DNA of 58,880 bases from Cellulophaga omnivescoria. GTDB taxonomy: Bacteria > Bacteroidota > Bacteroidia > Flavobacteriales > Flavobacteriaceae. Below the pieces are notes generated by a model that did not search any database, was not told the origin of the DNA, and saw only the letters and a list, made by a program, of their open reading frames with translations. Positions 42,962 to 52,209 of the stretch are shown here, one piece after another. The translations under genes were made by a program, and so were the position numbers. The stretch is taken from NCBI RefSeq assembly GCF_001999725.1, contig NZ_MDDP01000019.1, positions 1 to 58,880 of the forward strand, in the 5' to 3' direction. Within the stretch, counting starts at the first letter, position 1. The number at the start of each line of letters is the position of its first letter.

Positions 42962-44584
42962 ATGAAAAAAACTTTATTAATTTGTGCTATCCTACTCCTA
43001 TCTTTTGGTGTATATGCGCAAAAAACATTTACAAAAACTGATACTTTACGTGGTTCAATTACTCCAGAACGGGCGTGGTGGGATTTAAATTATTACCACT
43101 TAGATGTAACAGTAGACCCTGCTAAAAAATATATTTCTGGTAAAAACACCATTAAATATACCGTTTTAGATAAAAACCAAGTACTACAGGTAGACTTACA
43201 ACCACCTTTAAAAATTACCAAAGTAACACAAAAAGGGAAAAAGCTAAAATTTACCTCAGCTACTAATGCTCATTTTATAAAACTAAAACAAAAACAGGAA
43301 ATTGGTGCTGTTAATGAAGTTGTTGTTTACTATGAAGGCAATCCTAAAGAAGCTGTAAATGCACCTTGGGATGGTGGTTTTTCTTGGTCTAAAGACAAAA
43401 AAGGCAAGCCATTTGTAGCTACATCTTGCCAAGGCTTAGGTGCCAGTGTTTGGTGGCCAAACAAAGACCATATGTATGACGAGGTAGACAGTATGCGCAT
43501 TAGTGTTACTAACCCAAAAGGACTATCTAACATATCTAACGGAAGGCTAGAGAAAATTGAAGAACACGCTAATACTGTAACATCTCATTGGGTAGTTAAA
43601 AACCCAATTAACAATTACGGTGTAAATGTAAACATAGGAGATTATGTACATTTTTCTGAAGTTTACAATGGTGAAAAAGGTCCGTTAACAATGGATTATT
43701 ATGTTTTACGTGATAACTTAGAAAAAGCTAAAGTACATTTTAAAGATGCTCCTAAAATGATGAAAGCTTTTGAGCATTGGTTTGGTCCATATCCATTTTA
43801 TAAAGATGGCTATAAATTGGTGGAAGCTCCGTATTTAGGAATGGAACACCAAAGTTCTGTTACCTATGGTAATAATTATATGAAAGGATATAAAGGAAAC
43901 GACTTTTCTGGTTCTGGTTGGGGAGTAAAGTTTGATTATTTAATTATTCACGAATCTGGTCACGAGTGGTTTGCTAATAACATTACCAATAAAGATATAG
44001 CAGATATGTGGATACACGAGAGTTTCACTACCTATTCTGAAAGCATCTTTTTAGACTATTATTATGGCACCCAAGCAGCTAATGAATACATTATTGGCTT
44101 ACGAAGAAATATTGCTAATGATTCTCCTATTATTGGTAATTATGATGTAAATGATGAAGGATCTGGCGATATGTATTTTAAAGGTGCTAATATGATACAT
44201 ACGTTAAGACAATTGGTAGATAATGATGAAAAATGGAGACGTATTTTAAGAGGACTAAATAAAGATTTTTACCATTCTGTTGTAACTACAGAACAAATTG
44301 AAGATTACTTAAGTCAGCAATCTGGGAAAGATCTATCAACTTTTTTTAATCAGTATTTAAGAGACGTACGTATTCCTAACTTAGAATATAAAATTGAAAG
44401 CAATAAACTAAAGTACAGATATACAAATATTGTAAGTGGTTTTGATTTGCCTATAAAAGTAAAAATTAACGATAAAGAACAATGGATTTTTCCTTCTGCT
44501 GATTGGAAAACAACTAAAATATCTTCTGAAAACGCTACTGTAGTTTTTGATCCTAATTTTTACATCAATCTTAAAAAAATATAA
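42962..44584 (+). CDS. Exported M1 family metallopeptidase
   Basis: 540 aa. The signal peptide (1-20) ends in VYAQ. The N-terminal beta-domain leads to the substrate-anchoring GMEHQ (293-297, equal to the GAMEN motif). The zinc site is HESGH (330-334), with the third ligand E353 in WIHESFTTYSE. It is shorter than classical M1 aminopeptidases because the C-terminal superhelical ARM-like domain is missing. A beta-sandwich of about 70 residues ends the protein. Probably periplasmic peptide degradation. Confidence 0.9.
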   Translation: MKKTLLICAILLLSFGVYAQKTFTKTDTLRGSITPERAWWDLNYYHLDVTVDPAKKYISGKNTIKYTVLDKNQVLQVDLQPPLKITKVTQKGKKLKFTSATNAHFIKLKQKQEIGAVNEVVVYYEGNPKEAVNAPWDGGFSWSKDKKGKPFVATSCQGLGASVWWPNKDHMYDEVDSMRISVTNPKGLSNISNGRLEKIEEHANTVTSHWVVKNPINNYGVNVNIGDYVHFSEVYNGEKGPLTMDYYVLRDNLEKAKVHFKDAPKMMKAFEHWFGPYPFYKDGYKLVEAPYLGMEHQSSVTYGNNYMKGYKGNDFSGSGWGVKFDYLIIHESGHEWFANNITNKDIADMWIHESFTTYSESIFLDYYYGTQAANEYIIGLRRNIANDSPIIGNYDVNDEGSGDMYFKGANMIHTLRQLVDNDEKWRRILRGLNKDFYHSVVTTEQIEDYLSQQSGKDLSTFFNQYLRDVRIPNLEYKIESNKLKYRYTNIVSGFDLPIKVKINDKEQWIFPSADWKTTKISSENATVVFDPNFYINLKKI

Positions 44585-44611
44585 ATATATAGCACTTATA
44601 AAATGAGTATA

Positions 44612-44648
44612 AAAAAATCCGCTTTACAATGTGTAAAGCGGATTTTTT
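44612..44648. terminator. Bidirectional terminator
   Basis: Perfect 17-bp arms (44612-44628 and 44632-44648) with a three-base loop and T runs. It ends the M1 and the convergent M16 genes. Confidence 0.88.
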
Positions 44649-44666
44649 ATGATTAAAAACTAGTGT

Positions 44667-47519
44667 TTAGTCTTTTAATATCACATCAGGATTTAATAAT
44701 TCTGGCTCACCGTACCCTAACTTATTAAGTTTATTAAACTGCGTTTTAGCATCACCTACAATTAAGTAAATCATTTTATCTGGATTAACATATTCATCTG
44801 CTAATGCTTTAACATCTTCTACAGACATATTTTTTACTCCCTGCTCTCTTTGCTTAGCATAATCTACAGGATAATTATACATACTAATATTCTCTAGCAT
44901 ATTTAATTTAGACCCCATAGTTTCAAAAGCTCTAGCGTTACTTTTTACCATATAGCCTTTAGAAATCTCCAAATCGTTTTGGTTATAGCCTTCACTATAA
45001 TTAGCCATGATATCTTTAACCAACTGAGAAGCCTCATAAGTTACGTTGGTGCGTACACCACTAGACACTGTAAATAAACCAGATGTTTTACCACCACTAA
45101 AACTAGATCGTACTCCGTAGGTATACCCTTTACCTTCTCTAAGTTCTTGTGTTAACTGCGACGCAAAACTACCTCCTCCTAATCTGTAATTCATTACCTG
45201 CGCAGGATAAAAATCTTTATCTGTTGCTGCAATTGCTGGTGTTCCAAATAATAGCACAGATTGTTTAGCGTTAGGAACATTGTAAAAATACACTTTCGCT
45301 TTTTCTGGTGTTTTAGCAGCAATTACCGTTGGTACATTTACATCTTTTTGTTCCCATTTTGTATTTGAGATTTTTAAAGAGGCAATTGCATTTTTAGGTG
45401 TAATATCTCCTACTATATGAAAATTGGTAATTGCAGGAGATATATTAGCATTGTAATACTCTTTTAAATCTTGCAATGTAATTGCTTTTACAGATGTTGT
45501 TGTACCGGCATTGTTATTAGACAAAATATTATCATCTCCGTACAAAACCTTATAAAACTGATCTCTTGCTATACTATTAGGGTTAGCTTGTGCTCTTTGC
45601 AATTGACTAATTGTACTTTGCTTTAACAAATCAAACTCCTTAACATCCCAACGTGGCTCTAAAATAATTTCGTTTACTAAGTCCATTACTTTTGTAAAGT
45701 TTTTAGCCAAGCAATTGGCCGAAATTGTAATGTATTCATCACTGGCAGATGCAACAATTGTTGCCCCTAAAGTTTCTATTGCATTCTCTAACTCTTCAGG
45801 AGTTTTATTTTTTGTTCCCTTTGTTAGCATAGATGCCAATAAATTAGAAACACCAATTTTTTCTTTATTTTCTAGTAGCATACCACCTTTAATTGTAAAA
45901 TTAAACTCTACTAATGGTACTTCATTATTTTCTATGCCAAAGACTTTTATACCAGAAGAAAGCTCTTCTTTATAAACTTCAGGCACAATAACATCTGGGC
46001 TTTCTCCATATGGCGGTTCCACGCTACGGTCAAAACTAGATGGAGTTTTTTGGTAAGTAGCAGCAATACTTGGGTCAAACTTAGCTTCTTTGCCATCCAC
46101 AATTTTTTCCTCTACAACTTCTGCCTTTTTAGACCCATTTAGCACTAAAGATGCCTGCCCTTTTGGAACAGCACTTACTGCCACTAAATTTTTATCTTTT
46201 ATATACGTATTGTACACACGCATAACATCTTCTTTAGTAACTGCTAATATATTTTTAACATCTTCACTAACATAACCAGGATCTCCAGCAAAAATTTCAT
46301 ATTGTGCTAACTGAAACCCTTTCCCCAATACACTAGAAAGCGAGTTATAAAAATCTGTTTCTTGTCCGGCTTTTATTCTATTAATATCTGCATCAGAAAT
46401 TCCTTCTTTTTCAAATAAAGCAAAAGCATCTTGTATGGCACTATTTACACTTGTAAGCTCTGTAGTATCAAAAGCAGTTACAGATAGTGTTAACTCTCCT
46501 GCTAGTTCAGATGAGTAATTGTACATACGTACGCGATCTGTTAATTTTTTATCTTCTACTAAAATCTTGTATAAAGGTGCTTTTTTGCCATATGCTAAAT
46601 AAGATGATAGCACGTCTAAAGCATACGCATCTTTATGAAACTCTGGTACAGAAGGCCACGTTAAAGACAATTGAGGCAAACGTGCAAAATTATCTTCATA
46701 ATACAACCTTTTTGTTTCTGCTAAAGTAACGGGTTGCTTTTCTAAAGCTGGTATATCATCTCCTTTTTTTATTTCATCAAAATACTTTTTAACCCATTCT
46801 TTTGCCTGATTCTTATCAAAATCACCTGCAATAGTTAGTGTAACATTGTTAGGAACATACCATTTGTTGTAAAAATCTTTTACATCTTGCAAGGTAGCAT
46901 TTTGTAAGTCTTCTAAAGATCCTATAACCGTCCAGCTGTACGGGTGACCTTCTGGGTACAATGCTTTTGTTTGCACATAATTAACGTGTCCATATGGATT
47001 GTTATCTACACGCTGTCTTTTTTCATTTTTTACAACCTCTTTTTCTTTGGCTAAAACAGGCTCTGTAACCGTATTTATAAAAAATCCTAGCTTATCTGCT
47101 TCTGCCCAAATCATTTTTTCTAAAGCATCTTTAGGAACTGTTTGGTAATAATTGGTACGGTCTCTACTTGTAGATCCATTTGCACCAGAGCCACCAATAC
47201 GTGCACTCATTTTATCTAAACCGCCTTTGCCAAGGTTTTCAGATTCTAAAAAAAGTAAGTGTTCAAATAAATGTGCAAATCCTGTTCTACCAACTTTTTC
47301 TCTTGCAGACCCAACATGGCTAGTTAATGCTACTGCTACTACAGGGTCAGATCTATCAATATGAAAAATAACTTGTAAACCATTATCTAGTGTGAACTTT
47401 TCAAAATCTACCTTAAATTCTGTTTTTGCTATTTCTTCTGATGTTTTTTCTGTTTTCTCTTTACAAGAGATTACAAGCAACACGGTTACTGCTGCCAAAA
47501 AAGATTGTAATTTTCTCAT
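44667..47519 (-). CDS. M16 family (insulinase-type) zinc protease lipoprotein
   Basis: 950 aa. The lipoprotein signal has the lipobox VISC near residue 19. Two M16 units follow. The N-terminal unit has the inverted zinc motif HLFEH (83-87) and a downstream Glu. The C-terminal unit lacks it and serves as the partner half, typical of the long M16B proteins. It sits in the periplasm or outer membrane and probably degrades peptides. The downstream exported DinB gene starts in the other direction of transcription order: it is upstream on the minus strand, 33 bases away. Confidence 0.92.
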   Translation of the reverse strand: MRKLQSFLAAVTVLLVISCKEKTEKTSEEIAKTEFKVDFEKFTLDNGLQVIFHIDRSDPVVAVALTSHVGSAREKVGRTGFAHLFEHLLFLESENLGKGGLDKMSARIGGSGANGSTSRDRTNYYQTVPKDALEKMIWAEADKLGFFINTVTEPVLAKEKEVVKNEKRQRVDNNPYGHVNYVQTKALYPEGHPYSWTVIGSLEDLQNATLQDVKDFYNKWYVPNNVTLTIAGDFDKNQAKEWVKKYFDEIKKGDDIPALEKQPVTLAETKRLYYEDNFARLPQLSLTWPSVPEFHKDAYALDVLSSYLAYGKKAPLYKILVEDKKLTDRVRMYNYSSELAGELTLSVTAFDTTELTSVNSAIQDAFALFEKEGISDADINRIKAGQETDFYNSLSSVLGKGFQLAQYEIFAGDPGYVSEDVKNILAVTKEDVMRVYNTYIKDKNLVAVSAVPKGQASLVLNGSKKAEVVEEKIVDGKEAKFDPSIAATYQKTPSSFDRSVEPPYGESPDVIVPEVYKEELSSGIKVFGIENNEVPLVEFNFTIKGGMLLENKEKIGVSNLLASMLTKGTKNKTPEELENAIETLGATIVASASDEYITISANCLAKNFTKVMDLVNEIILEPRWDVKEFDLLKQSTISQLQRAQANPNSIARDQFYKVLYGDDNILSNNNAGTTTSVKAITLQDLKEYYNANISPAITNFHIVGDITPKNAIASLKISNTKWEQKDVNVPTVIAAKTPEKAKVYFYNVPNAKQSVLLFGTPAIAATDKDFYPAQVMNYRLGGGSFASQLTQELREGKGYTYGVRSSFSGGKTSGLFTVSSGVRTNVTYEASQLVKDIMANYSEGYNQNDLEISKGYMVKSNARAFETMGSKLNMLENISMYNYPVDYAKQREQGVKNMSVEDVKALADEYVNPDKMIYLIVGDAKTQFNKLNKLGYGEPELLNPDVILKD

Positions 47520-47552
47520 TTTTTATTGATGAATTAGTTTTAAGTTATGTAA

Positions 47553-48131
47553 TTATTTTTTTGTTCCTAGTAATACATTTACACCTTTTGGCATTGGATT
47601 ACCAGACGTTCTGCGCATAACAACAATTTGTCCGCTATGCCATATTGCATCTGTTATAGGCCCATTAATAGCATTCCAAAACGGAAGCTTAAAATTTTTA
47701 TTAAAAACCAACTCGTGTGCTTTTAAGTTGGTTGCATTTTTTAAAATATCACTAGCTTTTTTAAAGTTCTCTAGTGTACGCTTTCTTTTTTGTTCAAAAG
47801 TTAATTCGGTATTCTTATCCTCATCAACCTTTAGTGTGGTTGTCTTTAAAATCATTTTAGATAAACCATAAATATGATCTACGGTTTCACCAGTACTTCT
47901 CCCCTCTTTATTGGGTTTGTAAGCTAAATCTTGAGAACATAACCCTTCTGTTGCCCAATAATATCTAAAACCTAATGCGTCTATAGTTCTTGCTGCTACT
48001 GCACCTGCTGTAAAATTCTCTGGAGCTTCTGGTATATTGTAATATGGTAAGGTTTGTTTAGACTGCTGTTGAGCATTTATAGACATTAAAACTATAAAAG
48101 TTAAAATAACGAAACTAAAATTACGATGCAT
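47553..48131 (-). CDS. Exported DinB-like protein
   Basis: 192 aa with a Sec signal peptide (about 1-20, SINAQ). The mature part is a DinB-like helical bundle, with His in GETVDHIYGLSKMI and AIWHSGQIVVMRR fitting the metal triad of the superfamily. It precedes the M16 protease gene in the same direction and may be co-transcribed with it. Function unknown. Unlike the DinB protein at 21903-22556 it uses a Sec rather than a Tat signal. Confidence 0.75.
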   Translation of the reverse strand: MHRNFSFVILTFIVLMSINAQQQSKQTLPYYNIPEAPENFTAGAVAARTIDALGFRYYWATEGLCSQDLAYKPNKEGRSTGETVDHIYGLSKMILKTTTLKVDEDKNTELTFEQKRKRTLENFKKASDILKNATNLKAHELVFNKNFKLPFWNAINGPITDAIWHSGQIVVMRRTSGNPMPKGVNVLLGTKK

Positions 48132-48196
48132 TTTTTTATTTATTTTTGATTATAAATATACATTAATCTTTATAGTAAAGTATAACCAAACAAAAA

Positions 48197-48772
48197 ATGA
48201 CCAACGTAGAAGAATTTTATTTTAAAAACACTACCCAATGGAGAACTTGGTTATTAGAAAACCATAATGCAAATACTGGTATACATTTAATACTTTATAA
48301 AGTAGGTCATAAAAAGCAAAGTATGCGTTGGGAAGATGCTGTAAAAGTTGCACTTTGTTTTGGCTGGATAGACAGCACTGTAAAAAGCTTAGGTGATGGT
48401 AAAAGAAGACAATATTTTTGCCCCAGAAAACCTAAAAGTGTTTGGAGTAAGGTAAATAAAACACATATTAAAAACTTAATTGCTAACAAGCAAATGCATA
48501 AAAGCGGACTAAAAAGTATAGAAATAGCTAAAGAAAATGGCTCTTGGACTGCTTTAGATGATGTAGAAAACGGTGTTTTACCTACCAGCCTACAAAAAGC
48601 ATTTAATAAAAACCCTATTGCCTTTAGTAATTACAATAATTTTGCTCCATCCTATAAAAAAGGCTATTTGTACTATTTAAACCAAGCAAAAAGAGAAGAA
48701 ACAAAGCAAAAAAGAATCGCAGAGATAATTAAACTCTGCGATGCTAATATAAAATCTAGAAATACGTGGTAG
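48197..48772 (+). CDS. YdeI/OmpD-associated family protein
   Basis: 191 aa. It matches the YdeI/OmpD-associated (bacteriocin-protection) family, with WRTWLLENH, MRWEDAVKVALCFGWIDSTVKSLG, YFCPRKPKSVWSKVN and the basic C-terminal NQAKREETKQKRI. No signal peptide. Biochemical role unknown. It is convergent with the AAA ATPase gene with one base between the stop codons, and its 3' end contains that gene's terminator. Confidence 0.85.
   Translation: MTNVEEFYFKNTTQWRTWLLENHNANTGIHLILYKVGHKKQSMRWEDAVKVALCFGWIDSTVKSLGDGKRRQYFCPRKPKSVWSKVNKTHIKNLIANKQMHKSGLKSIEIAKENGSWTALDDVENGVLPTSLQKAFNKNPIAFSNYNNFAPSYKKGYLYYLNQAKREETKQKRIAEIIKLCDANIKSRNTW
48705..48742 (-). terminator. Terminator of the AAA/VWA operon inside the YdeI-like gene
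   Basis: Perfect 9-bp arms (48716-48724 and 48734-48742), GC-rich, around a nine-base loop. On the minus strand the stem is followed by TTCTTTTTT. On the plus strand there is no T run, so it works for the minus-strand operon only. It lies in the last codons of the convergent gene. Confidence 0.65.
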
Positions 48773-48773
48773 C

Positions 48774-50240
48774 TTACAAACCACTTATGTAACTACTATA
48801 AGGGTCTTTAAACTGTATACCCTCTGTAAACCTGTATTTACTTAATTGTTTAAACTGTACCAAGCCCCATAGTATAAACTCTTTTACAAAATAACTTTCT
48901 TCTTTTTTTAACTTAGGTTGGTGCTCCCCTAACAAATCATCTAAAGGAGACACTGCGTCTAACATATTTTTATACTCTTTATCTCTTAAGTCATCTAAAA
49001 GCTCAAAACCAGCTTCGTTATTAAAAAACCAAGACACTACACTGTCATAAGGACTAACATCTTCTTGTTTTTTAAGTTTTTCAATTTTAGGAAAATACTC
49101 TGGAAACAATGTTTGTACCGCATCACCAATTAAGTTATAAGCTACACTTGCTGCACCTTCTTGCTCACCCTCATAAACTAGCTCTACTTTACCAGTAATA
49201 GCAGGTATAATACCTATAAAATCACTTAATCTAACTGTAGTTTTATCATCTCCATTTTTTAAAGCCCTAAGTTCTGCTGTACTTAATAAGTTTTCAAAAG
49301 CAGTAATACTAAGTCTTGCACTAACACCACTTTTAGCGTCTATGTATTCGCTTTTACGAGCTTCAAAAACAATTTGCTCTAACAATTCTTTCGCTAATTC
49401 CGGTACCATAATAGCGCTAGATTGTCTCTTATCTAACTTAGCTTCTTGTTCTGTAATTATTTTAGCAGTTTCTATATCTTCTGGGTAATGGGTAAGAATC
49501 TGTGAGCCTATTCTATCTTTTAAAGGGGTAACAATACTCCCACGGTTGGTATAATCTTCTGGGTTGGCAGTAAATACAAATTGCATATCTAAAGGTAAAC
49601 GTAATTTAAAACCTCTAATTTGTATATCACCTTCTTGCAATATGTTAAACAATGCAACTTGTATTCTTGCTTGTAAATCTGGCAGCTCATTAATAACAAA
49701 AATGCATCGGTTAGCACGTGGTATCATACCATAATGTATTACTCTATCATCTGCATAACTCAACTTTAAGTTTGCAGCTTTTATTGGGTCTACATCGCCA
49801 ATAATATCTGCTACAGTAACATCTGGTGTAGCCAATTTTTCTGCAAAACGTTCACTTCTATGTAACCAACTAATAGGTGTATTATCTCCTTCTTCTTTAA
49901 TAAGCTCTACAGCATACCTAGACATTGGTTGTAAGGGATCGTCATTAATTTCAGATCCTTTAACTACTGGTATGTATTCATCCAATAAGTTAAGCATTAA
50001 CCTTGCTAAACGAGTTTTTGCCTGTCCGCGTAAGCCTAATAAGTTAATATTATGTCTAGATAATATTGCGCGCTCTAACTCTGGTATAACTGTATTTTGG
50101 TAACCGTGAATACCCGTAAAAGTTGTTTCTTTATTTTTAATTTTATCTATTAAATTATCGCGTAACTCATCTTTAATAGATTTACTTTGATATCCAGCTT
50201 TTTTTAAATCGCCTAGTGTTTTAATTGTATCTATTTTCAT
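48774..50240 (-). CDS. MoxR/ChlI-like AAA+ ATPase
   Basis: 488 aa. The AAA+ core has Walker A GLRGQAKT (69-76). The Walker B region is CIFVINELPDL (179-189), where the usual Asp-Glu pair reads Asn-Glu. A sensor region around FVFTANPEDYTNRGSIV and a lid follow. The C-terminal extension (about 340-488) is family-specific. It follows the VWA gene after 75 bases on the same strand. MoxR-type ATPases work with VWA partners in metal insertion or protein-complex remodelling; the client here is unknown. Confidence 0.85.
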   Translation of the reverse strand: MKIDTIKTLGDLKKAGYQSKSIKDELRDNLIDKIKNKETTFTGIHGYQNTVIPELERAILSRHNINLLGLRGQAKTRLARLMLNLLDEYIPVVKGSEINDDPLQPMSRYAVELIKEEGDNTPISWLHRSERFAEKLATPDVTVADIIGDVDPIKAANLKLSYADDRVIHYGMIPRANRCIFVINELPDLQARIQVALFNILQEGDIQIRGFKLRLPLDMQFVFTANPEDYTNRGSIVTPLKDRIGSQILTHYPEDIETAKIITEQEAKLDKRQSSAIMVPELAKELLEQIVFEARKSEYIDAKSGVSARLSITAFENLLSTAELRALKNGDDKTTVRLSDFIGIIPAITGKVELVYEGEQEGAASVAYNLIGDAVQTLFPEYFPKIEKLKKQEDVSPYDSVVSWFFNNEAGFELLDDLRDKEYKNMLDAVSPLDDLLGEHQPKLKKEESYFVKEFILWGLVQFKQLSKYRFTEGIQFKDPYSSYISGL

Positions 50241-50315
50241 ATTTTATTTTTAGAAAAGAGATTATAGAAAATTAATTTAATTGTAATTATCCTATTTCTA
50301 TTCTCTTTATTCTTT

Positions 50316-51443
50316 TTATCCTTTAATTCGTTTTTTTCTATTGGTTTCGTAATCTTCAAAAATCATTTCTCCAAGTCCTTTTAAACCTGTATAAAATGCT
50401 TTTCCTTGGTTTGCGTGTGTAAATTCTTTTACAAACTGCATTAAATATGGGTCTTGTGCAATCATAAAAGTAGTTATAGGTATGTGTAGCTTTCTTGCCT
50501 GTTGCGCCATAGCGTAACATTTATTTATAATGTTTTCATCTAAACCTACACTGTTTTTATAATACGTACCATCTGGCATTTGCAAACAACTTGGCTTACC
50601 ATCTGTTATCATAAAAATTTGTTTGTTAGTATTACGTTTTCTACGGAGTAAATCCATTGCCAATTGCAAACCTGCAACAGTGTTAGTATGGTAGGGACCA
50701 ACTTGTAAATACGGTAAATCTGCAATTTTTATAGGCCAAGCATCATTACCAAAAACAAGTATATCTAAAGTATCTTTTGGGTAACGCGTAGTAATTAATT
50801 CTGCCAGTGCCATAGCTACTTTTTTAGCTGGTGTAATACGATCTTCACCATAAAGAATCATACTATGGCTAATATCTATCATAAGTACAGTACTCATTTG
50901 AGATTTATGCATAGTTTCTTCAACCACCAAATCATCTTCTGTTAAACTAAAATCACCAATGCCATTATTTATTTGTGCGTTACGTAAACTTTCTGTCATA
51001 GACACTTTATCTAAGGCATCGCCAAATTGGTAATTTCTAAAGTCTCCAGTATGCTCATCACCTGCTCCAACACCTTTGCTTTTATGGTTACCAGAACCGC
51101 TACGTTTTATTTTACCAAAAATTTGGTCTAATGCGGCTTGCCTAATAGCTCTTTCAGTTTTAGCCGTAATAGCAGTACCATTACTACCATCTGGTTTTAT
51201 TTCTTCTCTAATGTAGCCCTTAGCCTTTAGGTCTTCTATAAAATCATCAATAGTATAATCTTCTGTGGTAAGTTTATATTCTTTATCTAACTCCCGCAAC
51301 CAATCTATAGCCTCATCAAAATCTCCAGATGTATGTGTAATTAGCTCTTTAAAAATTTCAAAAAGCTTTTCAAACGGAGTTTGTGAAGGGGCTTTGTATT
51401 GCTTAAATACAAAACCTTTTCTGTTTATTTTATCGTTCTTCAT
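50316..51443 (-). CDS. VWA-domain protein, partner of the AAA+ ATPase
   Basis: 375 aa from the ATG at 51443. An upstream in-frame ATG at 51488 adds 15 residues and is less likely. The N-terminal helical part (about 1-150) ends in a Gly/Ser/Lys-rich linker. The C-terminal VWA domain carries the MIDAS motif DISHSM (D-x-S-x-S) near residue 190, plus later Thr/Asp ligands (ITDGKPS). No signal peptide, so the pair acts in the cytoplasm. CoxE-like proteins have this layout. Confidence 0.85.
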   Translation of the reverse strand: MKNDKINRKGFVFKQYKAPSQTPFEKLFEIFKELITHTSGDFDEAIDWLRELDKEYKLTTEDYTIDDFIEDLKAKGYIREEIKPDGSNGTAITAKTERAIRQAALDQIFGKIKRSGSGNHKSKGVGAGDEHTGDFRNYQFGDALDKVSMTESLRNAQINNGIGDFSLTEDDLVVEETMHKSQMSTVLMIDISHSMILYGEDRITPAKKVAMALAELITTRYPKDTLDILVFGNDAWPIKIADLPYLQVGPYHTNTVAGLQLAMDLLRRKRNTNKQIFMITDGKPSCLQMPDGTYYKNSVGLDENIINKCYAMAQQARKLHIPITTFMIAQDPYLMQFVKEFTHANQGKAFYTGLKGLGEMIFEDYETNRKKRIKG

Positions 51444-51599
51444 ACAAGTATAAAAATACGGCTTTTTCAATAAAACTTCTATTTTCAAAAAACCTATTTG
51501 TATTAAATGTTTGCTAAATGTAAGCTTGCTTTGTTAACATATTATTATGAAATTTTAATAGAGTTTTCGTTATTTTCGGAAACTTTAAATAAGTTTCTA

Positions 51600-52160
51600 T
51601 TGAAAATTAAGATTAACAAACTTGCAAAAAGCACTCGTTTATACAGAAAACTACACAAAACTGTAGCTATAATTTTGGCAATATTTATACTACTTATTAG
51701 TGTTACAGGGGCTTTACTTGCTTGGAAAAGTGAACTTTATTTAAAACCCTCTACCCAAAAAGCATCTAAAATAAACACTCCTTTACTTGCTTTAGAAACC
51801 ATTGAAAAAAATGCCATAACGTATGTAGATTCTTTACAGTTGTCCACCATTATAGATCGTATAGATTACAGACCCAAAAAAGGTGTGGCTAAAATTAGGT
51901 TTGATGAACATTTTACCGAATTACAAATTGACTGTTACACTGGTAAAATAGTATCTGTAAAACAACGTACAGATACTATAATTGAAAAAATACACGACGG
52001 CTCTATTCTAGATTACTTTATACAAAATGATGCATCAATATTTAAACTATTGTACTCAACAATAATAGCACTAGGGCTAATATTTATTAGCGTAAGCGGA
52101 ATAATACTATGGATAAACCCTAAAAAAATAAAGAAAATAAAAAATACTGACTATCAATAA
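51600..52160 (+). CDS. PepSY-associated membrane protein
   Basis: 186 aa from a TTG codon at 51600. The open frame extends to an ATG at 51507, but that would add a Cys/Tyr-rich segment lying over a likely promoter (TATTTTCG, 51571-51578). The protein matches PepSY-TM proteins: YRKLHKTVAIILAIFILLISVTGALLAW (helix 1), a periplasmic PepSY-like beta region (about 75-140), and a second helix near 150-172 ending in ILWINPKKIKKI. Often linked to iron or redox functions; no direct evidence here. Confidence 0.72.
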   Translation: MKIKINKLAKSTRLYRKLHKTVAIILAIFILLISVTGALLAWKSELYLKPSTQKASKINTPLLALETIEKNAITYVDSLQLSTIIDRIDYRPKKGVAKIRFDEHFTELQIDCYTGKIVSVKQRTDTIIEKIHDGSILDYFIQNDASIFKLLYSTIIALGLIFISVSGIILWINPKKIKKIKNTDYQ

Positions 52161-52209
52161 TTTAAACCAATATTACTTATTTTTAAAAATCAACTAACAA
52201 CTCTAAAAA

